A DNA stretch of 64,000 nt from Conchocele bisecta (GCA_029237695.1 CM055274.1:19395505-19459504), one strand, 5' to 3'. Positions 1 to 10,783 are shown, counted from the first letter of the stretch. Numbers and translations are program-made. Notes: generated by a model not told the origin, from the sequence alone.

Positions 1-255
1 TTCTCACGAAATCATGGTTTGACAGCACTTAAAAATCATTTCCAATGAAAATTATTCTAAAATGCTGCCAAGCCATGGTTTATTGAGAGAAAAGACAAAA
101 TACCAAACAACAGCAGACTATAATTTTCATTTCCAGCATTCTAAGGGTTAAAGACAACTTCAGTATTCCGCATGAGCTCTGTCTTTTGTGTCAACTTTCA
201 AATTCATTTCCGAGAAATTTTTCATTTTTGCGAAATCGCTATCGGCGAAATGCGG

Positions 256-286
<31 letters not shown>

Positions 287-1099
287 CTCAATCAATCAAA
301 CAATACATCGAGCAATAAATCAAAGGAATCATGTTGTATGTATTAAATTGTACATCATATTGTATGTATCAAATAAATTCCCACGTTCTGGATCAATGGT
401 ATTCCCAGCGTTGCGTTTACGAACAGTTAATAAATCAATAAATACATCAATCAATCAACCAACCGTTCAATCAATATAATCAACCAGGGCTCCAGATAAG
501 GAATTAGTAATTGAGTATTGTCACTCCATCATTTCTGAAGCAATTGGGTACATGTATTTCTAAATTTTAATTGGGTAAAATAAAATCACACTACTGTTTA
601 CACATCAACAGACAGCAATTACCACAATTATTTTATTGCTTTTTGATACTCGCTACTTCCTATTTCAATTGTTTTCTTTTGGCAATTTTAATTGGGTATT
701 TAAGAAAATACGCAGCTTATCTGGAGCTGTGATCAATCAGTTAATCAGTCAACCCACCGGCCGAATGGCCAGCCAGTCGTGCAGTCAGCCGATAAATCAA
801 CCATTGAATCGATCACCTCCTATTTTATGTCTAAAATACAGTGGAACCTCTCTTAAACCGGACACCCTGGGAGGTCCCCAGGGTGTCCGGTTTAGAGAGA
901 TCCCACTGTAATTAAGCACTCATGGCAACTGCTTGTCATTTTCTGTTATGAACAGACAGGAAAATGACACACATTACTTTGAAACCCATCTATATTAGAC
1001 ACAATGGGGTCCCCAGGGTGTTCGGTTTAGATTGGTTCCTCTGCAAATTCCCGGAATTCGCTTTTTGTGCCTATGCCATCCTTGTATTGCGTTTTCCAG
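1..1099. other. Upstream intergenic or intronic DNA with simple repeats
   Basis: No convincing exon is visible. The stretch holds CCAG/AATC-type simple repeats (near 257-320 and 425-480). It also has a degenerate copy of a hairpin family at 14-80 that is related to 27826-27905 and 49684-49752. The start of the MITE family that begins GGGCTCCAGATAAG lies near 488. The ORFs here are low-complexity translations. Since the first recognised exon begins with a splice acceptor, this DNA is probably intron of the MIEAP-like gene. Confidence 0.5.
855..893. repeat. 17-bp inverted repeat (hairpin)
   Basis: The arms AAACCGGACACCCTGGG and CCCAGGGTGTCCGGTTT are perfect complements separated by a few bases. 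The surrounding sequence (GTGGAACCTCTCT) recurs in degenerate form near 1007-1035 and 25190-25222. It is therefore a dispersed repeat, probably a MITE end, and not a transcription terminator. Confidence 0.6.
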
Positions 1100-1334
1100 G
1101 TATTTCACGATGGCTAGGCAGGGCGTGCCCATGGGCCAAGGCCCCACGTGGATGCAGACACCCCAATGTGTACTGTCCCAGGCCAGGGAAATATGTGACG
1201 TCCTTGTGAACCTACGGAACAGGTTTAAACCCCTGCGAGACAACCAGCCATTTGTATTCCAGCAGACTGCGAAGGCTAAGACAATGTTCATACACGAGTT
1301 AGATAATTTGTACAGCTATGTGTCCAGTTTAAGG
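1100..1334 (+). CDS. MIEAP-like gene, internal exon 1 of 3 seen (coiled-coil region)
   Basis: This is an internal exon bounded by an acceptor (GCGTTTTCCAG, ending at 1099) and a donor (GTGAGT at 1335). It reads in one frame from the last base of a split codon and ends on a codon boundary, so it splices in phase to the exon at 3045. The peptide is rich in charged and Leu/Gln residues (QAREICDVLVNLRNRF, FIHELDNLYSYVSSLR) and looks helical. With the next two exons it gives about 188 residues of one protein. Earlier exons must lie left of the window. I recognise the family only from the third exon. A MITE begins 12 bp after the donor. Confidence 0.5.
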
Positions 1335-1345
1335 GTGAGTGAGCA

Positions 1346-1818
1346 GTGCTCCAGATAGGTTTTGTATCTAAAGATGATACACCCAAATTCAAATTCAATG
1401 CGCATTTTACTTTTACAAATGTATTACTGGTTTTTTTCACGTCTGCTTTAGCAGAGGCTCGACTATAGTCGGCGCTTTTTCCGTCGTCGGCGTCGTCCGG
1501 TTTTTTTGTAAGGCAAATGCGTTAAAGTTATTGTTTTTTCACAACACGGTAAAATTCCTCGACAGGCGCGATACCGCTTCCGTGGCGGAATTCTTGTCTT
1601 GCTTATTAAGTGAAAACTTTTGTTTGTAATTCACTTATTTGAGCAGCAAAAACAAACACTTTGCAGCTCAACTAAGTAAAATTCAACTTTATTACAGTAG
1701 TTTCACTACTCCATTTGAAAATCAATGCGTGTTTTCACATTGCTGTGAGTATTTTGTACTCCCACTTTTGATAATCAATTCGTATTCTGCTAAATGCTTA
1801 TTAAATCTCAGAAATATC
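1346..1818 (+). mobile_element. hAT-type MITE (GCTCCAGATAAG family), interrupted
   Basis: It begins GCTCCAGATAGGTTTTGTAT and continues to the AATGCTTATTAAATCTCAG region. It matches the intact copy at 40024-40368 (opposite orientation) and the copy at 24779-25115. It is split by a family C Helentron-like element at about 1437-1598. It starts only 12 bp downstream of the exon donor at 1335. Confidence 0.55.
1437..1598 (+). mobile_element. HINE-like family C, short internally deleted copy
   Basis: The 5' hairpin CTGCTTTAGCAGAGGCTCG is followed by CTATAGTCGGCG and a GTCGTCGGC microsatellite. The 3' end has GACAGGCGCGA and a CCGCTTCCGTGGCGG hairpin, then AATTCTTGT. The tandem core found in the full copy at 33775-35040 is almost entirely absent. 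Confidence 0.65.
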
Positions 1819-2223
1819 TAAACAAAGTTGCATGATAACGTAGTTACAACAACAACAACAATTACTGAAACTTCCAGCAGCGCCTCCGATTCATGATACG
1901 TATTCTGTTATATTGTCCTTATTATAAAATATGGCGCATTAAACTGCAGTTGGTGGTCTCTGTACTTTGGCCCAAACATCTGTCGTCTTTGCGAATGATC
2001 GATTTCCGTGTTTACTGCCAACACTGACACAGAAATCGATTCTCCCCACAAACGACATAAGTATGTGCCGAAGTCCACCAAATACAGGTCATGAAGACGC
2101 GTTTGCTGCGCCATATCAAAATCCGTTGCATATTAAGGAAAATATCAAATAATATTTACTTTGGAGTGGGTGCGCTTTCAACACTTTCAGACATTGTTGT
2201 TGTTGTGGTAACCACGTGATCAT

Positions 2224-2495
2224 GAATTCGTTCCCACGTTCCCTCAATTTAAAAATTCGTTCCCACGACATTGTTAATTGGTGGGAACGAATTGTTATAT
2301 CGTGGGAACAAATTGTTTATTCGAGGGAACGAATTGCTGAATTGAGGGAACGAATTGTTATTTCGTGGGAACGAATTGTTATTTCGAGGGAACGAATTGC
2401 GTATATCGTGGGAACAAATTGTTAATTCGAGGGAACGAATTGTTAAAATTGAGGGAACAAATTGTTATTTCGTGGGAACGAATTAATAAAAAAAT
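2224..2495. repeat. Minisatellite with about 17-18 bp unit
   Basis: About 15 imperfect copies of GTGGGAACGAATTGTTAT / GAGGGAACGAATTGTT lie in tandem. The first two copies are inverted relative to the rest (GTTCCCACGTTCCCTC). ORFs across it on both strands are repeat translations and were not called. Confidence 0.8.
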
Positions 2496-2686
2496 ATTCA
2501 TGTCCCATGGGGCTCCGTAGCAGTATACCACTTGGCTTTGATTTATAGATTCCGGGTTATTTTGATAAATCATGAATTGCTATTTATCCTCATAATACAC
2601 TATTTTGCCAAATTATTTACTAGAAATACATAGCATGTTCGTCCCCGCATTGCGTTTTTAGATCCTTTTAGTATAGATCGTTATAT

Positions 2687-3021
2687 GTAGCCGATTTCAT
2701 CAAAATTGCAAAGTATACTTATCTAGCAAAGTATACTTTGAGGGAGTAATCATTTATTTTTCCCGAAATGCATTATTTCATATAGAACTAACGACTGCAT
2801 ATATTTGATGATTATAATATGCAGAATTATTATACTGAATTTATTACATTATCACAGCCAAAATGGCTGTGATAATGTAATAAATTAAGTATGTTGGCTG
2901 TGATAGCGTAATAAATTCAGTATAATAAAGATTAATAAATTTATCCTTAAATTGAAAATTTCTCCCTTAAAGTATACTTTGCTAGATAAGTATACTTTGC
3001 AATTTTGATGAAATAGGCTAC
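2687..3021. mobile_element. Palindromic MITE (GTAGCCGATTT family)
   Basis: The ends are inverted repeats of about 50 bp: GTAGCCGATTTCATCAAAAT on the left, and its complement ending ATGAAATAGGCTAC on the right. The arms include AAGTATACTTATCTAGCAAA. A central palindrome surrounds CACAGCCAAAATGGCTGTG. Related copies lie at 18990-19250, 33147-33226 plus 39842-39993 (split) and 13480-13506. It ends 23 bp before the exon at 3045. Confidence 0.75.
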
Positions 3022-3044
3022 TGGTATTTATGTGTCATTTACAG

Positions 3045-3172
3045 CGGAATTATGCCCACGACGACACGGCTGCTCAAAACAAGTTGATAGTGGACCATTA
3101 CGAGAACAAGATTGCTCAACTTACTCTGAAAATCCAGGAAGAGGTGAAAGCCAAGGAAAGTGCAATGACCAG
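3045..3172 (+). CDS. MIEAP-like gene, internal exon 2 of 3 seen (coiled coil)
   Basis: The acceptor is TGTCATTTACAG (ends 3044) and the donor is GTATGA at 3173. It starts on a codon boundary, matching the phase of the 1100-1334 exon, and ends two bases into an AGG codon completed by the exon at 3596. The peptide KLIVDHYENKIAQLTLKIQE has the heptad spacing of a coiled coil. Taken with the next exon, this fits a coiled-coil region preceding a MIEAP-like C-terminal domain. Confidence 0.6.
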
Positions 3173-3595
3173 GTATGAACCACGGTTCTTGAAGAACGTT
3201 TCATATTTCGGTGTTTTATGGGTTATTTTGGTATACATGTATCTGGTGGTTTGAATTCATTGTTACCAACATAAACGTTACGTCACCTCACGCGAATTAG
3301 TACACGTACAAGTACGGTAATTTACAGTTCCTTTGTGGGTATGTTGACAGTATAAAAGGGGTTCGAAAGTTCGGAAAGTTAACTGTGTAGATAATTGACG
3401 ATTTCTGTCGTGGTAATGATTGAGCATTCGTAGTACAAAGCTATGTAAAGTACCCAAAACCAACGAAATCCACACAGGGGCTCTAAGTGCGTCGACAGAC
3501 CACATTTTCTAGTTTCAATTGGGTTAAATCAGCAAAACCTGTCGGCGGATATTACGTGTTGTGGACAGTTTTAGTAGGATATTCACAAATTGCAG

Positions 3596-3797
3596 GATCA
3601 GCGAATTGTCATCCCGATTACTAAAGGCGGGTAACTCGGACATCACGGAGTTGTCCGATCCTAACCGACCAATGAAATTGGCGGAGGAGTGTAACGCGAT
3701 ATACGACGATGATTGGACGGACGCCTTCGAGGTTCTTACTGAGGAGAAGAAGAAATGTGACGAGGACGCGATTGCTATCCTCTACACTATGTTGCAG
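3596..3797 (+). CDS. MIEAP-like gene, internal exon 3 of 3 seen (start of C-terminal domain)
   Basis: The acceptor is ACAAATTGCAG (ends 3595) and the donor is GTACCT at 3798. The first base completes the split Arg codon from the previous exon, and the exon ends in phase 0. The peptide ELSDPNRPMKLAEECNAIYD followed by DWTDAFEVL resembles, as I recall the family, the conserved block at the start of the C-terminal domain of mitochondria-eating protein (SPATA18/MIEAP) homologues, which are multi-copy in bivalves. In vertebrates MIEAP acts in mitochondrial quality control; whether this locus does so is unknown. The exons for the rest of the domain are not seen before the gap at 4485, so the gene is incomplete here. 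Confidence 0.5.
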
Positions 3798-3928
3798 GTA
3801 CCTGCCATAGGCACTTTGTGGTATGAAGGACAAAATCCTCTTTAAGGCATATACAATATTACTCCAATATTAAATATCTACAAGGTACGACACTCGCCAT
3901 CTTTTCAGCGAATGGAAATGGATTATTT

Positions 3929-4286
3929 TATCCCCCGGACGAAAGTCGGGGGATACTATGGATTTGACACCATGCCGCGTTCGCGTCCGCCGCAGACACT
4001 TCTTGTCCGGAGCATAACTCGACCACCCTTTGGAATATTTTCATGAAACTTCACACATGCATAGACCACGAACCGAAGGTGTGTCACGTACAAGAATGAC
4101 AACTCTTGCATAGCTAATTTTTTAGTTATCTCCCTTTTTTCTTTCGCGCACTGATTGAGCATAACTCGACCACCCTTTGGAATATTTTCATGAAACTTCA
4201 CACATGCATATACCACGACCCGAAGGTGTGTCGTGCACAAGAATGACAATTCTTGCGTAGCTAATTTTTGAGTTATCTCCCTTTTT
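3929..4286 (+). mobile_element. HINE-like family I, 5' part
   Basis: The 5' hairpin TATCCCCCGGACGAAAGTCG / GGGGGATA opens the element. GTTCGCGTCCGCCGC follows, then two core units containing GGAATATTTTCATGAAACTT and CACACATGCATA. A family A element interrupts it at 4287, directly after a run of T. The same family occurs at 28765-29530. Confidence 0.65.
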
Positions 4287-4484
4287 AGCTCGCCTGCACG
4301 AAGTGCAGAAGAGCTTATGTCATACCCACGGCGTCGTCGGCGTCGGCGACGGCATCAGCGTCGTCCACAAACTTAACGTTGGGTAAATGTCTTATAACTT
4401 CTGTTTCCTTTCACGGAACACCTGTTATTTCATACATGCATTCCTCAGATGACCCTCTATCATGTTGTAGCAAATCAATGATCC
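4287..4484 (+). mobile_element. HINE-like family A, cut by the assembly gap
   Basis: It begins AGCTCGCCTGCACGAAGTGC followed by AGAAGAGCTTATG, a GTCGGC microsatellite, and AACTTAACGTTGGGTAAATG. It runs into the Ns at 4485. The other copies show that the full element would continue with tandem cores of about 165 bp. Confidence 0.7.
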
Positions 4485-4984
4485 NNNNNNNNNNNNNNNN
4501 NNNNNNNNNNNNNNNNNNNNNNNNNNNNNNNNNNNNNNNNNNNNNNNNNNNNNNNNNNNNNNNNNNNNNNNNNNNNNNNNNNNNNNNNNNNNNNNNNNNN
4601 NNNNNNNNNNNNNNNNNNNNNNNNNNNNNNNNNNNNNNNNNNNNNNNNNNNNNNNNNNNNNNNNNNNNNNNNNNNNNNNNNNNNNNNNNNNNNNNNNNNN
4701 NNNNNNNNNNNNNNNNNNNNNNNNNNNNNNNNNNNNNNNNNNNNNNNNNNNNNNNNNNNNNNNNNNNNNNNNNNNNNNNNNNNNNNNNNNNNNNNNNNNN
4801 NNNNNNNNNNNNNNNNNNNNNNNNNNNNNNNNNNNNNNNNNNNNNNNNNNNNNNNNNNNNNNNNNNNNNNNNNNNNNNNNNNNNNNNNNNNNNNNNNNNN
4901 NNNNNNNNNNNNNNNNNNNNNNNNNNNNNNNNNNNNNNNNNNNNNNNNNNNNNNNNNNNNNNNNNNNNNNNNNNNNNNNNNNNN
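4485..4984. other. Assembly gap of exactly 500 N
   Basis: There are 500 consecutive N, a conventional placeholder for a gap of unknown size. It falls between the MIEAP-like exons and the HSPA12-like exons and removes the left end of the DIRS-like element. Missing exons of either gene could lie here. Confidence 0.95.
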
Positions 4985-5031
4985 TATGGTGTAGATAACC
5001 CCAGGAAACTACAGGTACTGTGAATAACCAG

Positions 5032-6505
5032 ACTGGTTTGAATAACCAGTTTTTTGCTATGGGTAACTCTGTAACTAACGCTGTAGACAGAGTGTCCCGC
5101 AGGTCAAGGTAGTTTGATAGACGTTCCAAACAATCGGAAGACGAAAAGGAGTAGGAGATACAGTTCATCTTCTTCGTCTTCAAGTTCATCTTCGCCTGAG
5201 GTGAGGCGACGCAAACACAAGAGGCGTCATCAGTCTCCCCCAGTTTCAGAGGCTAGGGAACTTGTTAGCTCTCTGAAATCCTTGATTGAGGGTCTGGTGC
5301 AATTTAAGACTTGTATTCGGTCAGCGTTATCCACTAATACAGATATAGTACAGCCTGTGGCAGTGCCTACGGTCATTCAGGCACAGGGAGACTTGCCTGT
5401 TCACGAGTCTATGAATATTTCTGAGCACACACATTTTTGTTAGGTTCAGATGCAGAAAGGGGTGAGCATAATGATGATACCCCTACTCTTAACTATGCGG
5501 ATGCAATTGCAGCAGTTTACGCATTAGTTAATGATGAAAACCATTGCCCTTTTCAACCGCGCCCTAATGAAAATGTGAGGTCACTTCTGGAGTTGGAAGA
5601 GGCCTAAGTTGATTCTGGGTTGCCCATGCTCCCATATTCGTCTACAGTGAAGGCTATGGTGGATAGTCTGAAGACGGATTCTGGTTGGGATATTAATAAG
5701 GCTGGATCTTACGTGCCCAAGGACTTCCATAGAAGGTTGGCACCTAGGTCTTACTGGGTACATAAGGAACATTGGCCTCTCTGGAATCCCACGCTCGACA
5801 GTGATGCTTAGAAAGTGGGGATTCATGGCCCGTGCCCTCCCATAGTAACACTGGTTCTAGCGGAATCTCTGGAATCTAGAGCTAGAATGATGATTGAAAT
5901 GTCGGCACACTTAGATCTGTTTCTGGCTGCTTTAAATAAGGGAGTGAATCAGGATGAGCATTATGATACATTATTGGTCCTCTTACAGTCGGCGGCCAAG
6001 GCTAGCAGGCACATCATGTGGTCAGCCATATCTATGTCAACCGATATACTCCTTTCTCGTAGAGACGCAGCTATTGCGAGTGCATCTATCCTACCAGGTC
6101 GGGGTAGGGAGACACTCCGAGCATGTCCCTTGACATCTCCGAACTTGTAAATGACATCTCCCAATTGGTAAATGTGCAGAGGTGGCTGCAGAGGATTTAG
6201 CTGACAGACAGAGCAATGCGCTGTCTAACACGTTGCATAGATTTCGCAAGCCCACAACCCCGGCTAGGAATATGCAGTCCAATCAGGCAGCATGTTCTAA
6301 GCCTTCTACAAGCACAGGCGGATTGACGCCGCCTCCCGTCATAACCCCTCTACAACAGCTCCAGGCCAGCGTGGCCGTTTCCAGCGGGGGCGTAGCAGGG
6401 GTGGCGGTAGAGGACGGGGAAAATCCCTCGATCTTGGCACACCCTTCTCTTCACTGTAGGAGGGAGGTTAATTATCTTACTTCGCCAACAAATGGGAAAA
6501 GATAA
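5032..6505 (+). pseudogene. DIRS-like gag-type ORF, broken
   Basis: Reading-frame pieces line up in order. An Asn/Gln-rich start (near 5032) is followed by a Ser-tract plus Arg/Lys segment (5145-5230). An acidic linker comes next, then a conserved block with YVPKDFHRRLAPRSYW near 5710-5760 and a helical segment (HLDLFLAALNKGV, SRHIMWSAISMSTD) near 5905-6040. A Gly/Arg-rich tail lies near 6370-6420. In-frame stops or frame changes occur near 5107, 5440, 5606, 5809 and 6148. The gag-like role is inferred from position and composition, as DIRS gag proteins are poorly conserved. Confidence 0.6.
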
Positions 6506-6515
6506 CCCAACAGCA

Positions 6516-8315
6516 GTTGGATCCTCGATATTGTGAGGAAAGGATAAAACATTCCTTTCATCAAGGATCCGCCACTCGGGGTCTTGTTACCCGAGAACAA
6601 GATCAGTCAAGATCCACGCAAGAGAGAGTGTCTCCAGCAGGAGGTTACATCTCTGCTAACAAACGAGCGATAGAAGTAGTCCTGGACCCATCCAGCCCCG
6701 GGTTCAACAAGTACCACCGGGGATCAAGGGAGGTACTCTTACAGGACCTGACAACAGTCTGGGACAGGGTTTCTAAAATTTCAGAATGCCAATCGGTCCA
6801 GAGTCCAGACGTAACACTGTTGGCCATTGTCGGCCATTGTTGGAGCTAGCTGCAGACACATCAAGTTAATTTAATTACGTGTTACACAATAAATTTGTAC
6901 AATTGAATTAACATTTGGTGTTTCTTTAATCCTCAGTTCAAAGTACATCGGCGGCGTGAATTAGGACTTCAATTAATCCTGAATCCCTGATCCCTAATGA
7001 GTCACGCTTTTAACACGACAGACGTACCTTGTCATTTATCTAAATGTTTGCGAATTGTAGATCACGTGAGCCGGCTCATCAGGATCTGCGGCATTCCTAC
7101 GTACATGTACATTTTATATACACAAAAATGACCCCTAATACGGCGAGTCTAGGAACTCTCGCATCTTTACGCTGAAGCCAGTCTATTTACATGTAAGTCC
7201 CTAGGCTGCTATACACCTGTCCCCTGTGTGTGTTAAGAAAAATCGATACTAGTAGAAACTGAATACACAGCGAGTTGTTGCACACGGATATGGCCCGCGG
7301 ATATGTGTCATAAAATGGACATTACTTGGTCATCTTGGTGGTCAAAAACGGTAAATTTACAAGGTTTTTAGCGAAATAGCAGCCGACTGGCAATTTTTCT
7401 CGGACCGATTTTTAAGACTACCGGTAGTTTTCAAATCTCAATCGGTCTGAGAGTTCAAAAATCGGTCCAGAACTGGTAAACTGAAAATTTTAGAAGCCCT
7501 GGTCTGGGAGACGATTACCAGTCTCGGTCTAGTTCCGAACTTGGAAAAGTCAGATCTCATTCCAAGTCAGGACTTTTGTTATGTGGGGATGAATTTTTTT
7601 TTTTTTTAATGTCCCACTCGAGAGAACTCTGAGCATGCTGGACTTGGTATTTTCAATTCTCGATTTGTCGGTGATCACCGCACGAGAGTTCCTGCCTTTG
7701 CTGGGCGTCCTCAATGCCGCAGCAGATTTTCTAGATCTGGGCCGGTTACATCTGAGGCCATTACAGTTCTATCTGCTGTTTCATTGGACACCTCATCGCT
7801 GTCGTCTGGCTATGATAATTCAGCTATCCAGCGAGTTGATGCGCCAAGTGTTATTCCTATCGACGGTTACGTCGAGCGTCGGTTGGGGGGCCCATCTAGG
7901 CTCAGGAACATTTCAACATGCTGGAACTGCAGGCTGTGACGTTGGCATTAGGCATTAAGCGGAACAGCATGTGCTGGGCAAAGTAGTTCAAGTATCAACG
8001 GATAATACAACCGTAGTTGCTTACTTGAACAAACAGGGGGGACTCACTGGAGACGAGGCGACTTCTTCTCTGGTGCCGACAGCGGGGCATAGTTCTACAT
8101 ACCCGGCACATTACAGGGAAAAGCAACATTTTTGCAGATTACCTGTCAAGGGATTTAAAGCCAGTGCTCACAGAGTGAGCGTTACGGAAGGCTGTGGCCG
8201 CTGCTCTGATAAACAGGGGTGGGGGGGGGGAGATCCTATGGTGGATCTGTTTGCGACAAGAGTAAACACAAAACTTCTACTATTTGTTTCCCCGGTACCA
8301 GATGCAGCAGCTTGA
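6516..8315 (+). pseudogene. DIRS-like reverse transcriptase/RNase H remnant with RT core deleted
   Basis: The RT start is recognisable as VLDPSSPGF near 6680-6706, after which the catalytic palm, including the YxDD region, is absent. Reading resumes with the RT C-terminus (SLGLVPNLEKSDLIPSQDF, 7518-7575) after the hAT insertion. It passes to the RNase H domain (AREFLPLLGVLNAAADF, then GRLHLRPLQFYLL, near 7683-7770). Frame changes follow before SVGWGAHLGSGTF (7877-7915) and VSTDNTTVVAYLNKQGG (7990-8040). DPMVDLFATR near 8234 is the linker typical of DIRS polyproteins. No reverse transcription could be encoded. Confidence 0.75.
6765..7501. mobile_element. hAT-type MITE inside the DIRS-like element, 8-bp TSD
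   Basis: The terminal inverted repeats are CAGGGTTTCTAAAATTTCAG on the left and the complement of CAGGGCTTCTAAAATTTTCA on the right. The flanking 8-mers are identical: GTCTGGGA at 6757-6764 and at 7502-7509. Removing the insert restores the RT reading frame (VW|ETITSLGL). It is 737 bp long with no transposase ORF. An 8-bp duplication with CAG-type ends is the hAT signature. Confidence 0.85.
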
Positions 8316-8726
8316 GGGGTAGACGCAATGTCCTTCGAGTGGAGGCATCTGGACGCATACGAACGTCGGGTTGCAGGATCACTCTTGTGGCCCCATATTG
8401 GCCACAGCGAAGTTGGTTCAGTCAGATGATAGAGTTGTTAGTGGCTCCTCCTCTGATCCTTAGCTCCTCGACCCGGGTCTCCTGTCACAACACAAGGGTC
8501 AGGTTGGCATCAGAACATTCAGTGCCTAAACCTGTGCGTCTGGAGATTATCCGGGAATCTGCCAGAGGTGACCATTTTTCAGAGAAGGCTGCCAGTTGCA
8601 TTTCAGGGGCAAGAACACCATCAACATCCTCCTGCTACGATGCCAAATGGTCAGTTTCACTAATTGGTGTGTTGAGAGGGCGATTGATTTATGCAATCCG
8701 GCTGTAGGTGAGATAGCACTATTTGT

Positions 8727-9525
8727 TTGAGGTTAAAAAAAAGAAAAGTATCACCTACGATTAAAGGGTACGGCTCAGCTTTGGCTAGTGCGTATCAATT
8801 TGGTGACATGAAGGCCAAAGATGTTCAGATAACCGCATTTCTGAGCTCATGCGGTTTTTTTAAAGGGAGTGTCCGGTATCTAAGGTCAATCACACCAAGT
8901 AGAATTTAACATGTGTTCTATTTGCAATGGAGCCAATGGAGAAGGCTTCGAGATTAGACTGGTCAATTAGAACTGCATTCCTTTTAGCCTTTGCTAAACG
9001 CAGCAGCGAATTGCATGCACTGGCTGCAGCCGGGGTCTTTTTTGACGAATTTGGTAAAATGATGACACTGGCTTATGATGTAATTTTTTTGCCAAAAACA
9101 CATCATAGTGGTTCACTTCCAGAACCTTTTCAAATTCCCAGTTTACTGGGACAGGCGAATGCCGATACCTCTTTATGCCCCGTGAGAGCAGTAAACATTT
9201 TTTTGGGGGATATCAGCCCGTAGTCGAAGGAATGGACGTAAGCTGTTTATTCCGTTGGTACAGGTAGGGGATGGTGAAGTATCTAAGGTGGATATCCCTT
9301 GCTACTCGCAAGGCTTATCGAGGGATAACAAATCGGAAATTGTCCATGCTTAAGATTAATGCGCATGAAGTCCGAGCATTAAGTGCTTTCTGGGCATTAT
9401 TCAATCACGCTCCCATTACTAACATCAAGAATGCTGCATGCTGGAAGTCACATAGCACATTTTCTATCTTCGGTCGATGTCAGTTCGGAGCCAGGACTTT
9501 AGGGCCTTTGGTGGCTGCAAGTTAG
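8727..9525 (+). pseudogene. DIRS-like tyrosine recombinase, frameshifted
   Basis: The segments in order are: TIKGYGSALASAYQF (near 8757-8801), PMEKASRLDWSIRTAFLLAF (8931-8990), FAKRSSELHAL (the region of the first catalytic Arg), VFFDEFGKMMTLAYD, CPVRAVNIFL (near 9178-9207), and INAHEVRALSAFWALFNHAP (9354-9413), which carries the H-x-x-R motif. ACWKSHSTFS follows. Frame breaks occur near 8907 and 9225. The FYLR motif with the expected Tyr nucleophile reads only in the adjacent frame near 9459-9472. The frame then returns to TLGPLVAAS and a stop at 9523. The enzyme would integrate circular DIRS cDNA, but this copy cannot encode it intact. Confidence 0.75.
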
Positions 9526-10153
9526 ATAATTATAAATTAGGCTTATACACCCATGTACACTAAGATAGTGATCAGAAAATGCACTATGGAAGGGGATTAC
9601 ACAGTTTAGGAATCTTAAGTTTTTGTGAAGGTTCCTCAGCTGTGGACTGGCGGTAACCACTCAGCGTAACCATAGTCATTATGAGTTATGAGTGGTTACC
9701 CAACATGTGTAATGTGCATCTGCATATACATTGTATATATATGGTATTGTGACTTTTGTTATACATGTTCTAAGTGAATCATTACGATTTATGGTAGTTG
9801 TAATCTGGAAGTTTTATTGCAGACATTTAATAGGACGATTGTACCAATTACCCCAACGTTTTTATTAATTGTTATTTTAAATGTGTATGAGTGGAAGTGA
9901 AAGTTTTTCTTTGAATTTTGTAATGAATAAGTAGTTTAGAGTGCTTAGTGGTTTCTAAAAAGAGCATCAACCTTGCCTAAGGAATAGCTACAAATTGTGG
10001 TTGATACGTGGTTAAGATGGGGAGGAGTAGAGACCATGTTACTAACCGAGCTTATTGCACTGGTTTCAAACTGTCATAGACATGTTATGGAGAAAATTCA
10101 TGATGTACTTTAAGTATCAACTCGGTTAGAACTCCCTCCAATGGACGAATTCA

Positions 10154-10490
10154 GCAATAGTAAAAAACAGGTAATATTGCTATTAATATGGAAATTTTTT
10201 GTTGTAAAATTTAATTATACTTACCTGTTTTTTACTAGGGTATTCCCACCTCCCACCCCGCTCAAACTTTTTTGGTTTTTATTTCTCTACGGCAGGGAAA
10301 CATAATAGCCGGTTTATAACTCAGGGCATTGTTGGTATTTGTACTGTGAATTTTTCTCTTTGTGTGCGCAATGCGCAAGATGGGTAAATACCCTGCCGCT
10401 AGCATTTTAAGGGAACTTAAAAGCAATAGTAAAAAACAGGTAAGAATAATTAATATAAATTTTACAATAAAAAATTATCCATTTTTCAGG
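10154..10490. repeat. DIRS-type terminal and internal complementary repeats
   Basis: GCAATAGTAAAAAACAGGTA occurs directly repeated at 10154 and 10423. Between them, at 10221-10237, lies the inverted form TTACCTGTTTTTTACTA. AAATTTTTTGTTGTAAAATT (10191-10211) is inverted in degenerate form at 10455-10480. Such mixed inverted and direct repeats downstream of the recombinase fit the right ITR plus internal complementary region of DIRS elements. The left ITR cannot be checked because of the gap. Confidence 0.5.
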
Positions 10491-10570
10491 AGCTACATTG
10501 GTCTCAAATCCCATAAGCCCCTTTTATTCAGTCACAGCCACATATTACATGTAGTTGCAATCGTTTCCAG

Positions 10571-10783
10571 GAGCCGACGAAGGTCGCGTCAAACAACTGG
10601 ACAGCTGGTACTCGGGCACTCGTCTCTCTAAAAACTCCCACGACCATTCTACTGCAACCAGACAAAAGTTTTGATTCGTTCGGATACGAAGCTGAGGATA
10701 AATATTCTGACCTAGCTCTCGATGAGGAACACACAGACTGGTACTACTTTCGGCGCTTCAAAATGATGCTGTTTGACAAAATC
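10571..10783 (+). CDS. HSPA12: HSPA12-like exon (N-terminal ATPase lobe)
   Basis: The acceptor is CAATCGTTTCCAG (ends 10570) and the donor is GTATGT at 10784. It has 71 codons, phase 0 at both ends. The peptide has [40 protein letters not shown] and [15 protein letters not shown], the conserved block just after the missing phosphate-1 exon in HSPA12 proteins. The DIRS-like element ends about 80 bp upstream and a family B element starts 100 bp downstream. Confidence 0.9.

Larger units (their letters stand above)
4985..10490 (+). mobile_element. DIRS-like tyrosine-recombinase retrotransposon, defective
   Basis: The order is gag-like, RT/RNase H, tyrosine recombinase, then complex inverted terminal sequences, as in DIRS1-group elements. 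The left terminus is lost in the gap. The gag-like region has several frameshifts and stops. The RT catalytic core is deleted, and the remaining RT is split by a hAT MITE. RNase H and recombinase are broken by frameshifts. The element sits on the plus strand upstream of the first recognised HSPA12-like exon and is a dead copy. Confidence 0.8.

Noticed and set aside
855..893. Strong hairpin resembling a rho-independent terminator
   Set aside because: The context is eukaryotic, there is no adjacent gene end, and related sequences recur elsewhere as repeat fragments.
4379..5189. Long ORFs of 214 and 254 codons around 4425-5189
   Set aside because: Most of each is the 500-N gap. No codons can be read there.
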